Assembly: GCF_002836255.1 (NCBI RefSeq)
Contig: NZ_PJAU01000049.1
Span: forward strand, 29,578-93,577
From: Colwellia sp. 75C3
GTDB lineage: Bacteria > Pseudomonadota > Gammaproteobacteria > Enterobacterales > Alteromonadaceae
Direction: 5' to 3'
Length of the DNA: 64,000 nt
The notes under the pieces are model-generated. The model was not told where the DNA came from. It did no database searches and worked only from the letters and a program-made list of their open reading frames with translations. A program made the position numbers and the translations under genes. Positions 54,171 through 64,000 of the stretch are shown in pieces (position 1 is the stretch's first letter; each line of letters opens with the position of its first letter).

Positions 54171-56056
54171 ATTTTCACCGAATATCGCTCTAAAGTTGAT
54201 GACGTATAATCATTCGTCATCATTTCTTTGACTTCATCACAATTCCTAATGGTCTCCCAAAGTTCTGGTTTTCGGGAGTACTCATTGTAATCCTCACTTA
54301 CGGAGTATTTTTTAATTAGATCATTTACAGCAACCATTAGATACTGAAGATATTCACTTAACTCCCTATCTATACCTTCGTCTTTCCAAATTTTATCTAG
54401 ATTAAAATTATTACTAGAAGACATGGCATCCGTATACATATAAATAATTGATAATGAGTAAGGTATAACAGCTGCTCTTAGCTGACCAAGAGAATTTTTT
54501 CCTTGTCCATATATTTTTTCCATCCTTTTAAAGAGAATCATTTTTGAAATTAATTTTTCAAAAAACGCCCTATTAATTTCTAAGCTATCATCAGAATCAA
54601 TACCAGACTCCATTAACTCGATAAAATGTCTAAAACAGGTAGTTCCACCTTTTTTAATTAGCCAAGGGTTATTTCCCCATGAATTGTAATACTTTGCTAA
54701 TTCCATGTTTGTAAATCGACGTTCTTTGGGGAATTCGTCTTTTAATCGTTTCCCGTTAGACCCTGCGTGCCTAACTTTAGTTAAAAACTCACCTTTGGCT
54801 CTTTCAAAAAACCATTTACAACCGCTCGGTGTTATGATCGATTCGCTTAAGGATTTTAGCTTTCTTAATTGAGGACTTTTAGATCTAAGGTCTACATCTG
54901 TAACTTTTGATTGAGAGTTAGAATACTTACTAATATTTGAAATTAATTCATCTAAATCATTTTCTGAGACATCTTTTGCTACATTAATTTTTGCCATGAC
55001 ATTAACTTTACTAATGTCTAACCCTTCTTTTTGAGAAAAGTAAATAGAAGCTGTTGTTTGTCCGCCATTTACAATTTGAAAATCAGTTAATGAGTCCAAG
55101 TATAATGACTTTTTGTAAGGTCTAATTATTGCATTGGTTGCCGTAATAGTTAATCCGTTATTGTAGGCAACAAATTGCTCAGGGTTGTTTTTTATTGTTT
55201 CCTTTATTCCTTTATTCACTCCTTTAAATTGAAGGAATGACCTGACATTTTTTTCTAGTAATCTGCTGCTGTATCGTTTGTATAAATCTGAAATCACTTG
55301 GGCATTGAGAACACATAAATATGAAGAAAAGTTTTTTTCATCTGCCGCTTGTATTACCTCTATTTTTTGACTTATATCATTATTAAAATCTATTGTTAAA
55401 GGTTCCCTATTCCCCCTAGACTCAATCACATTAGCAATAAAATTTAGATCAATAACTTTTCGTAAAATCAAAATTTCTTTTTTGATAATCTCATCGTTTT
55501 TTTCAAACTTTGTTTTTAAAAGCTCATCGTCAAAGTGTATTTTCCTAGGCTGTATCGATTCCCCTCGATTTGAAACTGTAGCAGTCAATGTTAGAAGAAA
55601 AATTTCAATCACATCAAATTGGTCAATTCCTTCATTAGAATTAAGCTTTGCAATGAGTGACTTAACTACACCGTCTGAATCCTGAACTTTATTATTTAAA
55701 TCCCCCTTTATAGATAGGTTTAGGAACTTTGTTACCTTTTTAAACTGTTTGCCATAATCAGCCCTAAGTGAAATGCATAAATCATCTTCACTAATAGACT
55801 CATCTATTGATTCATCATTTATAATAAATAACTGAAGCCTTTCTTTTGAATCATTAACTGTGTAGGCATTAACCTTTAAACTATCGTAGCCAGGAGAAAA
55901 GTATGAGGGTGTTACATCTTCGGAATCGACTAGTTTAGCATCAAGCATATATGGTAATAATTCAGCGAGAACAGGCTCTTGCCTGATAAATTCATCATCA
56001 TCTTTAGATGCATCTAATATATCCTGCCTATACTTGAATAATTCATTCACTTCCAT
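54167..56056 (-). CDS. AIPR (abortive infection phage resistance) family protein
   Basis: A 629-residue AIPR-family protein. The signature region is intact: [36 protein letters not shown] and [22 protein letters not shown] proteins were named from a plasmid-borne phage-resistance gene and recur at the end of Z1/PD-(D/E)xK operons. Their molecular activity is not settled. It is last gene of the five-gene operon: the ATG lies directly next to the previous stop codon. It converges with the C5-methyltransferase, overlapping it by 4 bp. Confidence 0.88.
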   Translation of the reverse strand: MEVNELFKYRQDILDASKDDDEFIRQEPVLAELLPYMLDAKLVDSEDVTPSYFSPGYDSLKVNAYTVNDSKERLQLFIINDESIDESISEDDLCISLRADYGKQFKKVTKFLNLSIKGDLNNKVQDSDGVVKSLIAKLNSNEGIDQFDVIEIFLLTLTATVSNRGESIQPRKIHFDDELLKTKFEKNDEIIKKEILILRKVIDLNFIANVIESRGNREPLTIDFNNDISQKIEVIQAADEKNFSSYLCVLNAQVISDLYKRYSSRLLEKNVRSFLQFKGVNKGIKETIKNNPEQFVAYNNGLTITATNAIIRPYKKSLYLDSLTDFQIVNGGQTTASIYFSQKEGLDISKVNVMAKINVAKDVSENDLDELISNISKYSNSQSKVTDVDLRSKSPQLRKLKSLSESIITPSGCKWFFERAKGEFLTKVRHAGSNGKRLKDEFPKERRFTNMELAKYYNSWGNNPWLIKKGGTTCFRHFIELMESGIDSDDSLEINRAFFEKLISKMILFKRMEKIYGQGKNSLGQLRAAVIPYSLSIIYMYTDAMSSSNNFNLDKIWKDEGIDRELSEYLQYLMVAVNDLIKKYSVSEDYNEYSRKPELWETIRNCDEVKEMMTNDYTSSTLERYSVKI

Positions 56057-57025
56057 TTAAAACTCTCTTATTAAGACTACATAATTTGCTAAATTGGTTA
56101 AATTAAGATCATACTTTACATTACTGATACTTTGAGGAAGGTTATTTGTTGTAATTTTAGGGAAGCCTTCCTCTAAACAATCGTAGTCATGTATGTTTAA
56201 TGGTTTGAAACGATAATTGTTATATTCTTGGATATTTTGGAGTGTTATACCTTTTTGAAGCAACGCTTTTAGAATAATCGAAAAGTCACCTAATCGTTCA
56301 AATATAGCTTTCTTTATCTCAAGCACCAAATCCCTTAATGAGGAGCCACTTTCCATATCCTCATCAACAGAAACAACAGTAAGAGTTAACTTCTTACCAG
56401 GTTCAACTTCTAATTGATGTTCACTAGAAAGTCGTACGGAAACCTTCTTGATATCTTTTGTTTTAACTTCGATGTGTTTATCATCATAAATAAAATCATG
56501 CCCTTGATCGTATGGACCAGTCCAACCAGATAAAACATCATTAATACTGTAACTATCACTATCTTGTATTAGTTCTTTTAAGACAATTAATTCTCCCCAA
56601 ACGCCCTTTATTACATCTTTTGGCAACCTATCATTATTATCTGATGTAAAAAATAAAATCCATTGATAGAACGTTTGAATGAATACTTTTGAATATAGAT
56701 CAACTTCTTTGATATCTTTTATAGAATTAAAAAGAGATATAACTAGATCATCGAATAAATTATTATATTCCTCATCAAGAAGTGTCATTATCAGGTAGTT
56801 AGTATCAGGAAATAACGTTATAGCTATCTTCTCTTTTTTAACCGCTTTAAAATTAACCCCATGATTTTTTGGTAAATTTAAAATCAAGCTATGGCATCCT
56901 GTTTCATCGATGCCAAGGTATATATCAGAAGTACAGTCACTGGTAATTCTAATCGTCTTATACCCTTTTATAGTTTTACATGTAGATATTTGTGCCCATT
57001 TATTAATCAATGACTCTGAATTCAT
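56057..57025 (-). CDS. PD-(D/E)xK nuclease of the Z1 operon (DUF4420 type)
   Basis: A ~322-residue protein. From the middle, GVWGELIVLKELI, GPYDQGHDFIY and IEVKTKDIKKV provide the Glu, Asp and Glu-x-Lys of a PD-(D/E)xK nuclease, the pattern of the DUF4420 family found next to Z1 proteins. I chose the ATG at 57025, which has an AGGAG site and follows the Z1 stop by 4 bp. The open frame extends up to 57127 within the Z1 gene, but that part is Z1 coding sequence in another frame. It is the likely DNA-cutting subunit of the system. Confidence 0.85.
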   Translation of the reverse strand: MNSESLINKWAQISTCKTIKGYKTIRITSDCTSDIYLGIDETGCHSLILNLPKNHGVNFKAVKKEKIAITLFPDTNYLIMTLLDEEYNNLFDDLVISLFNSIKDIKEVDLYSKVFIQTFYQWILFFTSDNNDRLPKDVIKGVWGELIVLKELIQDSDSYSINDVLSGWTGPYDQGHDFIYDDKHIEVKTKDIKKVSVRLSSEHQLEVEPGKKLTLTVVSVDEDMESGSSLRDLVLEIKKAIFERLGDFSIILKALLQKGITLQNIQEYNNYRFKPLNIHDYDCLEEGFPKITTNNLPQSISNVKYDLNLTNLANYVVLIREF

Positions 57026-57029
57026 AATG

Positions 57030-60000
57030 CTACTCCTGACCATCAACAGGCAGCGGAGAATCTTCATCCGAGTATTCTTCGGAGTATTCATCTTCATCAA
57101 GGTTGTAATCACCCTGTACATAGGCACCTCCAGGATCTTTTTCTATCGGCGGAAAACCTATCGCATATCCGACCAAAGGTATATTTAAGTCAATTTGTTG
57201 TTCTTTTACATATTCCATGAAATCTAAGTCTTCTTTACCTGCTTCATGATTAAATGAATAATGAGAGTCAAATAAGTAGACTATAAGAACAGCTTCATCC
57301 TCACTCATTCCTTCTCTATACACTCTTTCTGGTATTGTTTTTATTTCTTTTCTTGCTTCACTTTTCGTTAATGATGGTTTATTTTTTTGAATATCTCTTA
57401 TTTTCTCTTCGTAAAATTGATTTTCAGCTCTTTTTATAGTCGCTTCGTTTAACCTAACGCTTAAATCTTTAGGTGAGGAAATTATGTTCGCATTTTTCCC
57501 TGTCATATGGAATTTATGATCTTTCAGAAAGCTTTTACGATATTCACTTTGACTTGGGCCACGTCTTATTGATAATTCAACCTCATTAATAAGATTAGTG
57601 TCTATAGGTGATAAGGTTTTTTTCCCTTGCCCATTTGGTCCTTTTGCCGAACCTGTTGTTTTGAGTACTACAGTCCAGTTAATTAACTTTTTCTTCTGAT
57701 TACATAACTCAATAAATTTCACCATTGTGGTTATGTCATCAGAAGGAAAGTTATTCTCTTGATTTAATAAGGATATAATTTCAGCACCCGTAGCTTTGTA
57801 TGATAGGAAACCTTTCGGTGTATCGATAGTATTCTTAAATTTAGGAGCCAATTCACTCTTAAAGTTATCCCATACTCGTCCAATTTTCGATTTTTTCACA
57901 TCAAAGGTAGTCGTCATTTCCAACTGATCTTGATAAGACCACTTTACATCTACCGTATTTTTAAGAATTGAAGGCCTAGTAATTTTTAATACACCAGGGT
58001 GTTTCTTTACTCTTAAAACGAATTTTTCAGGTGAACTTCCTCTACGGGACATTTTCTTAAATTCATGCTCTAATTCTTCAATGCATTTTGTTGTTTGATT
58101 GTATTTGTTTATAGCGTCTTCTGTTGTAAATAACTTACAGCAATCAAGATATCCGGGTCGATAGCCAAACCAACGGCCCATTTGAAGTAAGGAGTCAGAA
58201 TAATTAGTATTCCTTATAAAATAGTTAATTGTTAAACCTTCTAATGTGAACCCACGTGAAAGTTTGTTACCACCTACCGCAATAAATTTTTTAGCTGTTG
58301 TTTTAGGGTATTCAAGCACTTGTTTCGCGATACTATTTACCGCCTTTACTTCAATATCTTTAACTGCATCAGGCAAATACTTTTTCACTGAATCAAATAC
58401 CATAGGGGTTAAAAATTCATCTGAATACTTCTGTGGTAAATAGTTACGTATCGTTTCAACTATTTTTGCATAATATTTATACCATATTTTTTCAATATCA
58501 AAATATATCGACTGAGCTGATTTAGGGTCATCATTTAAGATTGATAAACTCACTTCAGATAAATATTTTGCAATTAATGTGCTTGTTTTATTTTGCCATA
58601 AAGTGAATCTAGAAATATGAATTAGCATGGTGTGATGCTGCTGGTATAGAGCTGAATGTATCATTTCTGGCTTACGTTTTTCTCTAATAGCTATTGATAA
58701 TATAAAACAAATCACAGCTTCTTTTAGTGATGCAGGGAGTTTCTTAGGAAAGTCATCATAAGCCTTACTAGCCCTAGTTTTTTTTCTATATTCAGCATAA
58801 CCACTAAAGAGCATATCTTCATCAAGCTCCCCTTTTTCATCCCATTCTTTTTTATTTGCATAGTTCGCTATACCTATAGGCTCTTCAATGTCGGTTACTC
58901 GCGTAGGAAATTCAGAAATGTAGTCTTTAATAGGGCTAGATAACAGAGGGATTTTTTCTCCTTCAGCCTTATTATCAATTACAGTTAGAGTTTCAAATAT
59001 TTGTTTCGCACCAATATAATTCGAAGGAGAATTTAATAGGAAAATAAAATCATCAGGAAAAATATTATCAACTTGCTGTAGGAGTTTTTTTTGTTTTTCC
59101 TTTTTTATTTTAAATTCAATCTGCCAATCTTTGGTTGGCTGAATATTTCTATCTTGAAGAACATTGGCAAACGGTGTCGCGGTATACCCTAAATAGGATT
59201 TTTTGTGGAAAAGTTGTAATAAAGCTCTTATATGTCCATTTATTTTAGAAGCATACTCATGACCTTTAGCACCTTCATTATTCAATGAAGCATTGTCAGC
59301 TTCATCATCAATAATTAAGAAAGGAATGTTATGCTTATCTTTATCTTCATCTAAATAATCATGTAACCAGACAATTAAATTTCTAAGTACACTTACATTT
59401 TTCTTACAGACAAGAATATTAGTATGATTTAATGAAAAATCAGCATCAGCAAGACTCTTCTTGAAGTCAGAATTTGCAGATGTAATAGATACTACTTGCC
59501 TAATATCTGAGTTACCAAGTTGACCAAATCTAGTTATATTACCTACACCTTTAACCCCTTTTTTACCCGAGTCCTCATCAAAACCTTCTCCAATAACATC
59601 GCTTTCTATACGTTGCTGTGTTTGGCTACGTAAATCCTCCATGATTCCCGATAAAATAATTATTAATCCGTAGCCACAATCAACAGCCCTGTTAATAACA
59701 GCATTAAAGTTACCTGTTTTACCCGATTGAACCTCTCCAACGACCAACCCTTTAATATAGAATTCGTCCATTGAAGAGGGATCTCCAAGTTTGCCAATAA
59801 TCTCCTCACTTGAACGTGCTGTTTCCTCTATTATTGAATCAGAACGACCTGTTTTCTCTAACTGTCTAAAATAACGACTTGTATAATTCCATGGTATTTT
59901 TTTGCTTTTTTCAGCAGTTAGCCAAGACTTTTTATTATCCTTATTAATTGAACTACTAGGATCTATTTCTGTTGGATTAAGAGATAAGTATTCTTTCCTT

Positions 60001-60200
60001 GCTAAATCAAAATAACTTTTTAAAGATATATCATCTACTGTAGGTAAACCTACCATGGGAGCTATAATAGGTATGTTATTCTTAACCTTATTAAAAATAA
60101 CCTCAAAGTCATCAAGCGAAAGTTCTTTGTTTTCAGATAAATTTTTAACTTCTACTTTTATCATTTTTTTTATTTGTTCGACATATTCGTGAGCGGACAC
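57030..60200 (-). CDS. Z1-domain helicase-like endonuclease-associated protein
   Basis: A 1056-residue SF2-derived protein. The N-terminal ATPase part has a Walker A-like GEVQSGKTGNF, then FLIIDDEADNASLN (motif II). The Z1 signature follows at ~660-720: FIAVGGNKLSRGFTLEGLTI, then LLQMGRWFGYRPGYLDCC. The C-terminus ends in a very acidic tail (DEDEYSEEYSDEDS). The start is GTG, overlapping the GHKL gene's TAG by one base (TAGTG) with an AAGGAAG site, so the two are coupled. In predicted systems of this type Z1 is the motor that couples sensing to cleavage. Confidence 0.92.
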   Translation of the reverse strand: MSAHEYVEQIKKMIKVEVKNLSENKELSLDDFEVIFNKVKNNIPIIAPMVGLPTVDDISLKSYFDLARKEYLSLNPTEIDPSSSINKDNKKSWLTAEKSKKIPWNYTSRYFRQLEKTGRSDSIIEETARSSEEIIGKLGDPSSMDEFYIKGLVVGEVQSGKTGNFNAVINRAVDCGYGLIIILSGIMEDLRSQTQQRIESDVIGEGFDEDSGKKGVKGVGNITRFGQLGNSDIRQVVSITSANSDFKKSLADADFSLNHTNILVCKKNVSVLRNLIVWLHDYLDEDKDKHNIPFLIIDDEADNASLNNEGAKGHEYASKINGHIRALLQLFHKKSYLGYTATPFANVLQDRNIQPTKDWQIEFKIKKEKQKKLLQQVDNIFPDDFIFLLNSPSNYIGAKQIFETLTVIDNKAEGEKIPLLSSPIKDYISEFPTRVTDIEEPIGIANYANKKEWDEKGELDEDMLFSGYAEYRKKTRASKAYDDFPKKLPASLKEAVICFILSIAIREKRKPEMIHSALYQQHHTMLIHISRFTLWQNKTSTLIAKYLSEVSLSILNDDPKSAQSIYFDIEKIWYKYYAKIVETIRNYLPQKYSDEFLTPMVFDSVKKYLPDAVKDIEVKAVNSIAKQVLEYPKTTAKKFIAVGGNKLSRGFTLEGLTINYFIRNTNYSDSLLQMGRWFGYRPGYLDCCKLFTTEDAINKYNQTTKCIEELEHEFKKMSRRGSSPEKFVLRVKKHPGVLKITRPSILKNTVDVKWSYQDQLEMTTTFDVKKSKIGRVWDNFKSELAPKFKNTIDTPKGFLSYKATGAEIISLLNQENNFPSDDITTMVKFIELCNQKKKLINWTVVLKTTGSAKGPNGQGKKTLSPIDTNLINEVELSIRRGPSQSEYRKSFLKDHKFHMTGKNANIISSPKDLSVRLNEATIKRAENQFYEEKIRDIQKNKPSLTKSEARKEIKTIPERVYREGMSEDEAVLIVYLFDSHYSFNHEAGKEDLDFMEYVKEQQIDLNIPLVGYAIGFPPIEKDPGGAYVQGDYNLDEDEYSEEYSDEDSPLPVDGQE

Positions 60201-61717
60201 TATTGACTTCCTTTTAATAATTCTAAAACGTCTTGAGGGAGGCTTTCTAAGGTATAACCAAGTTCAGGTATTACATATTGGCTAATAGTAGCGGAATTCA
60301 CGCCTCTACTTTTCAAGTCCTTAATATTCATCATTAGTTCTTCCTTAGATAAACTGTCATCATCTAGGAAGTTCTGATTAGTTTGAGTCGATCTAATTTT
60401 ATTAATTCGAGTATTAACCATAGATAGAAGCATATTAAATTTTGCGGTTTGATTTTTATCTAAATCTAAGAGAAGGCTCTGAACTAATTCAAAATCTCTA
60501 TTAACCTCCAGAACAGGTCCTTTACTTGAGATTTTTCGTTCAAATAATTGAATATTGTTTTTTTCTTTAGTTTCTTTAAATTGTTTTATACCTTTATTAA
60601 AGAACTCTCTCTCTGCTTCAAGCTTAAGATCATCAATATAATTTTTAAAAGCGCTTTTTAATTCATGAGGAATAATTACTTGTGATTTTGCAACATTTAA
60701 ATGAAGTAAATGATCTGCATTATTACCTATCTCTACTTGTAGTCGCGCTAATTGAAGTCGTGGCGCTTTCCTAATTAATCCATTCCAACCACCAAAAAGA
60801 ATCAATCTATTTGCGCGGTAGATATAAATACCTTCCATATCCATCAAACTTCTTTTTTTGGTTGCCCATATTGATAACCCTTCTTTTGATTCTTTGATAC
60901 TTCTCGAAGGTAAAACAAACCCTTCAATCTTAATTGAATCGTTGCCGAAGTTTCTTTTCCTGAACTCTAGTGAACGAAAATCTTTTTCTTTTGTAGGGAA
61001 AGGATTGAATGGTTCCAATAATTGATTATTTATTCTTATTTGAAGCTTATTCTTTTCCATAAAACGATGAAAAACTAAGCTTAAGTGATCTGCTATGATG
61101 TCGATTTCTTTAAAAAGCGCATTTTCTCGATTTTTTTCTTTTAAATATTGTTCAAATTTATATAGTCCTTCCCAAACAATTACAGTATTAGCATCAAAAT
61201 TCTCGAAACCATTAAAACGAGAGGTACTTATCTGTTGGTACTGCTCTATTCTCTTTTCAATACTTTCAAGGGAATTAACGAGAAGATTCCATTCATTATT
61301 TTTAAGTAACTCTAAATCCCAAGTTCGAGCTGAATACTTCTCTGTTCCTCTAACGCGAGATAAAGTAGTAAATTTTCTAGTTTGAGAGAAGGAAGCTGTT
61401 TTCATTCCAAGGCCAAATCTTCCTAAATCACTATTTACCCGTTCATCATCGGGTGACTGGCTAGGAAAGCGCATACAGTTTTTTAATGCCTCCTCATTCA
61501 TACCTGTTCCATTATCAGCGATAAATAATGTATAAGGAGCATTATTAGTATCTATCAATATTTCAATTTTAGAGGCATCCGCTGAAATTGAGTTATCAAT
61601 TAAATCAGCTAGCGCAGCTTCAAAACTGTACCCTTGCTCAGATATTGATTTTATTAAATACTCTGGATTTGGAGTTACATCTTCATAGGTCTCGTTCTCA
61701 AGGGTTTTATCCATCAT
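60200..61717 (-). CDS. GHKL ATPase, MORC/MutL/Hsp90-like
   Basis: A 505-residue ATPase. The Bergerat site is complete: N-box ALADLIDNSISA, G1 FIADNGTGM and G2 DLGRFGLGMKTASFS. The S5-like domain holds an invariant Lys region (LNVAKSQVIIP). It resembles the bacterial relatives of eukaryotic MORC ATPases that occur in restriction-modification operons. It probably clamps DNA on ATP binding. It is second in the operon: 3 bp after the methyltransferase-HNH gene and overlapping Z1 by 1 bp. Confidence 0.9.
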   Translation of the reverse strand: MMDKTLENETYEDVTPNPEYLIKSISEQGYSFEAALADLIDNSISADASKIEILIDTNNAPYTLFIADNGTGMNEEALKNCMRFPSQSPDDERVNSDLGRFGLGMKTASFSQTRKFTTLSRVRGTEKYSARTWDLELLKNNEWNLLVNSLESIEKRIEQYQQISTSRFNGFENFDANTVIVWEGLYKFEQYLKEKNRENALFKEIDIIADHLSLVFHRFMEKNKLQIRINNQLLEPFNPFPTKEKDFRSLEFRKRNFGNDSIKIEGFVLPSRSIKESKEGLSIWATKKRSLMDMEGIYIYRANRLILFGGWNGLIRKAPRLQLARLQVEIGNNADHLLHLNVAKSQVIIPHELKSAFKNYIDDLKLEAEREFFNKGIKQFKETKEKNNIQLFERKISSKGPVLEVNRDFELVQSLLLDLDKNQTAKFNMLLSMVNTRINKIRSTQTNQNFLDDDSLSKEELMMNIKDLKSRGVNSATISQYVIPELGYTLESLPQDVLELLKGSQ

Positions 61718-61720
61718 TTA

Positions 61721-63541
61721 TTACCATTCTCTCAATTGTTGCATTTCTTTTAACCGCCCACGCTGCATTACTAATGCTTCAAACAAATCATCTATTGACA
61801 AGTTGTCTGAACTTAGTCCGGGTAATGCAATATTAGCTTCAGCGAAAAAGCGTCTTTGTTCGTTTGTCCTGTTGTTTTCAAGTAAGTCTGTTTTATTGTT
61901 TGTCACTGATTCATCAAGCCAAGCGACTTGCCACCAGTCTTGCATGCGATCTTTTGCTTCTTTTAATTTTTTCTCTGTTGGCAATCGATCACTTTTTTGA
62001 TTATTCACTGTGCTATCTGTTGGTAGCAAGTTCCATAAATCGTTATTTGGCCAACGGGCAAAAGGCATGCTGTGATCAATGTCGTATTTATTTTTTAACG
62101 ATTTATCCGACCATATACAGTGTATTTTCTCATTTCTGCCTAGGGAGTTCTGTAACTGCTCAAAACGCTTTCGAACTTCAGTAGTTGTGCGTTTAGGCTC
62201 TTCCCAATTTAATGCCTGGTGTAATTTAAATTGATTTTCTGGTGATTTATATTGGGCATTACCTGCATAGCCTGCCATGGTTTTTACCCATTCACTTACC
62301 AGTACAGGCTCTATCCAACAGGCATAACGATTAAACGCAAGCCATGTTGATTCAGGCAATGAAAACTCGCCCCATTGCTCAAGGTTTTGTAAATCAAGAA
62401 AGATGCTGTCTTTGGCTTTTACGGTTTTGTTAGCTACTTCAAAAATTGCTTTGTCACTATTTGGCAGTGTTATATAAGTACAAGGCATCTTTTTAATGTT
62501 TTGAACGGCTGCTGATAATGTCCGACAAAGTGCTTTAGCATCATCGCCTGTAAAGAGGTTACCAATACGATAATCTGAAGCCGTTAAGTGAGTTAACTTG
62601 TCCCACCCATTTGCTGTCATAAAACCCATATTCGAATTATTTCCCGGTCGCTGAAATAATTTATGACTATCAATTAAGTCTTTATATTGATGACACCAAT
62701 ATAACGCTACTAGACCTACGGGTAATATAATTCGGTCACCAAAAGGAGAAGGTTCACGCCTTAGTACTGCACCAGGATGGCCGTCGGCAATACGCAGTAA
62801 GACTCTAAGTAAGGCAAGTTTGTGGGTGGCTGATTTACCATCGTTAATTGCGACATGGCGAATAAACGGAAATGCACCTGTGCCATCGTCTGGCATTTGC
62901 AAAACAAGGGTTTGCCAAGAGACGTGTCCCCTACCGAGCTTGTCATCTTCTTTTTGAGTTTCTAGCTTGGTAAATAATCCAACATCTGTAGCGAGCTGTT
63001 TAAGCTCGTCTGCACACACAACATGCATTTTACGTGCTTTGCGTTCTTGCTCTGCTTCATCAGTACTCGCTGAATGGCGAAGTGAGATAACTAGTTTGCC
63101 GCCCGGTTTAAGTAGGTTAGCCAATTTACGCATTGAACGTGGTCGATCACTTACGGGGATATGCATCCACACAGCACTGAGTAGGATTAAATCAAAACTA
63201 ACTTCTTGTTTGGTAATAGTGCTTAATGCGGGTAGTGAGTCGGTGAGCCATTTAACATTAAGCCCAGCGGTTTGACGTGCGCCAATGTCGGCAAGTATGC
63301 TTGCTGGTTCAACAGCAATCACCTGTGTTCCATTTATGTCACCATGTTTGTTTATTGCCGATTGGGCAATATATTTGGCATCGCGGCCTGAGCCTGCACC
63401 AATATCTAAAATGCGTGCGTTGGGATTTTCTATAATGGCAGGTAATAGTTGATGCCAGCTTTGATGTACCTCATCAAATGTTTTTGACAGGTATTGTTGG
63501 GCTAGAGCTTCTGCATTTTCATTATAAAATTGGGGTGACAA
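61721..63541 (-). CDS. SAM methyltransferase-HNH endonuclease fusion
   Basis: A 606-residue two-part protein heading the operon. Residues ~1-190 form a class I SAM-dependent methyltransferase with motif I RILDIGAGSGRDAKYIA and post-motifs FDLILLSAVWMHIP and LLKPGGKLVISLRH. This is a small-molecule/generic type rather than a typical DNA methylase. The middle ~270 residues are unassigned. Near 475-520 there is an HNH nuclease: CIWSDKSL, YDIDHSMPFARW and NNDLWNLLPTDSTVNNQKSDRLP, with the Cys, paired Asp-His and Asn residues of HNH enzymes. The combination with a MORC-like ATPase and Z1 protein suggests a restriction-type function. What the methyltransferase half modifies is unknown. Confidence 0.8.
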   Translation of the reverse strand: MSPQFYNENAEALAQQYLSKTFDEVHQSWHQLLPAIIENPNARILDIGAGSGRDAKYIAQSAINKHGDINGTQVIAVEPASILADIGARQTAGLNVKWLTDSLPALSTITKQEVSFDLILLSAVWMHIPVSDRPRSMRKLANLLKPGGKLVISLRHSASTDEAEQERKARKMHVVCADELKQLATDVGLFTKLETQKEDDKLGRGHVSWQTLVLQMPDDGTGAFPFIRHVAINDGKSATHKLALLRVLLRIADGHPGAVLRREPSPFGDRIILPVGLVALYWCHQYKDLIDSHKLFQRPGNNSNMGFMTANGWDKLTHLTASDYRIGNLFTGDDAKALCRTLSAAVQNIKKMPCTYITLPNSDKAIFEVANKTVKAKDSIFLDLQNLEQWGEFSLPESTWLAFNRYACWIEPVLVSEWVKTMAGYAGNAQYKSPENQFKLHQALNWEEPKRTTTEVRKRFEQLQNSLGRNEKIHCIWSDKSLKNKYDIDHSMPFARWPNNDLWNLLPTDSTVNNQKSDRLPTEKKLKEAKDRMQDWWQVAWLDESVTNNKTDLLENNRTNEQRRFFAEANIALPGLSSDNLSIDDLFEALVMQRGRLKEMQQLREW

Positions 63542-64000
63542 GCGCGTGTTCCTTTCGCATCGATACTTTTATGCTTCTATTCTGACATAAGAACAATCCA
63601 CTAATTGTTATTCTTTGTCAATAAATTGCGCATTAAAATAATTAAATATCTTCATATAAATCATAGAGTAAATTTAAGAAGTGCCTTTATTGACTCTATT
63701 TATTATCAGCATCCCTCAAAATTTAAGTAGTATAAAACTTTATAATTTAGGGGGGATTACCTTTTCACTAAAGACAGCTTGGATTTTTCTAGTAATTCAT
63801 CCAAAAAATCATCTAGTTCATATTAGTTTTTGTAGTGATTGTTATTACCATAGCTGTAGCAACCATATCCATTAGCTAAGAAGCTGCCTTTCGGTAGTTG
63901 TTTGGCTCCTTGGCTAAAATGATTTGACCATTTGCTTCTCCAGTGAATTATCGTTAAAAGAAAACTGTATTTTAGAAAAACCTTGTAATAGATAAATATC
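63542..64000. other. Right edge, no gene recognised
   Basis: Contains the promoter region of the five-gene operon. A 64-codon frame at 63681-63875 has no ribosome-binding site and an unlikely composition. No tRNA or integrase appears before the window ends, so the island continues to the right. Confidence 0.4.

Noticed and set aside
63681..63875. 64-codon + strand frame near the right edge
   Set aside because: No ribosome-binding site and low-complexity hydrophobic/aromatic content typical of translated AT-rich spacer.

Overview
The window looks like chromosome of a marine gammaproteobacterium of the Alteromonadales, probably Colwellia-like. This is inferred from the AT-rich composition, the gammaproteobacterial RadD, the PBP1C/alpha-2-macroglobulin pair and a VCBS-repeat adhesin with its own type I secretion operon. 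No rRNA and no intact tRNA was seen.

Left part (1-35278), mostly resident genes. From left to right: a secreted subtilisin-like protease; a decaying IS91-family element (a tyrosine recombinase broken by an internal deletion, followed by an apparently intact HUH transposase); pbpC and a large alpha-2-macroglobulin lipoprotein in one operon; a short DTW-domain protein; and a 14-kb minus-strand operon encoding two ABC exporter subunits, a HlyD-type adaptor and a giant surface protein of about 2,916 residues with 27 tandem 16-residue repeats and a long VCBS/cadherin-like array. A receiver/histidine-kinase-like gene diverges from that operon. Then come a DUF885 metallopeptidase, a DUF1186/SEC-C protein and radD.

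Boundary (35311-35757). Just after radD lies the 3' part of a tRNA-Ser(UGA), from anticodon stem to CCA. It is preceded by two near-identical 131-bp units that pair a decayed tRNA-Ser 3' end with a terminator, and by one older relic. I read this as the left attachment site of a genomic island. The island would run right, past the window end, and an intact tRNA-Ser is predicted beyond 64000.

Right part (35758-64000), a dense putative defence island. Modules: (a) an HNH endonuclease plus a PD-(D/E)xK protein; (b) an M15-like peptidase and a DUF4258 protein, divergent from a BrxR/CapW-like WYL regulator with repeated operator-like boxes between them; (c) a second WYL regulator with a two-domain AAA+ ATPase; (d) a CbbX/SpoVK-type AAA ATPase with SAP-like N-terminal repeats and a small unknown protein; (e) two overlapping DUF262 (GmrS-like) genes, one with a DUF1524 HNH domain, next to an ankyrin/zinc-ribbon gene; (f) a C5-cytosine methyltransferase converging on a five-gene operon of methyltransferase-HNH fusion, GHKL (MORC/MutL-like) ATPase, Z1 helicase-like protein, PD-(D/E)xK protein and AIPR protein. 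Module (f) matches a class of restriction-modification system predicted from MORC/Z1 neighbourhoods. Modules (a), (c), (d) and the DUF262/ankyrin arrangement are not systems I can name, and are the best candidates for something undescribed.
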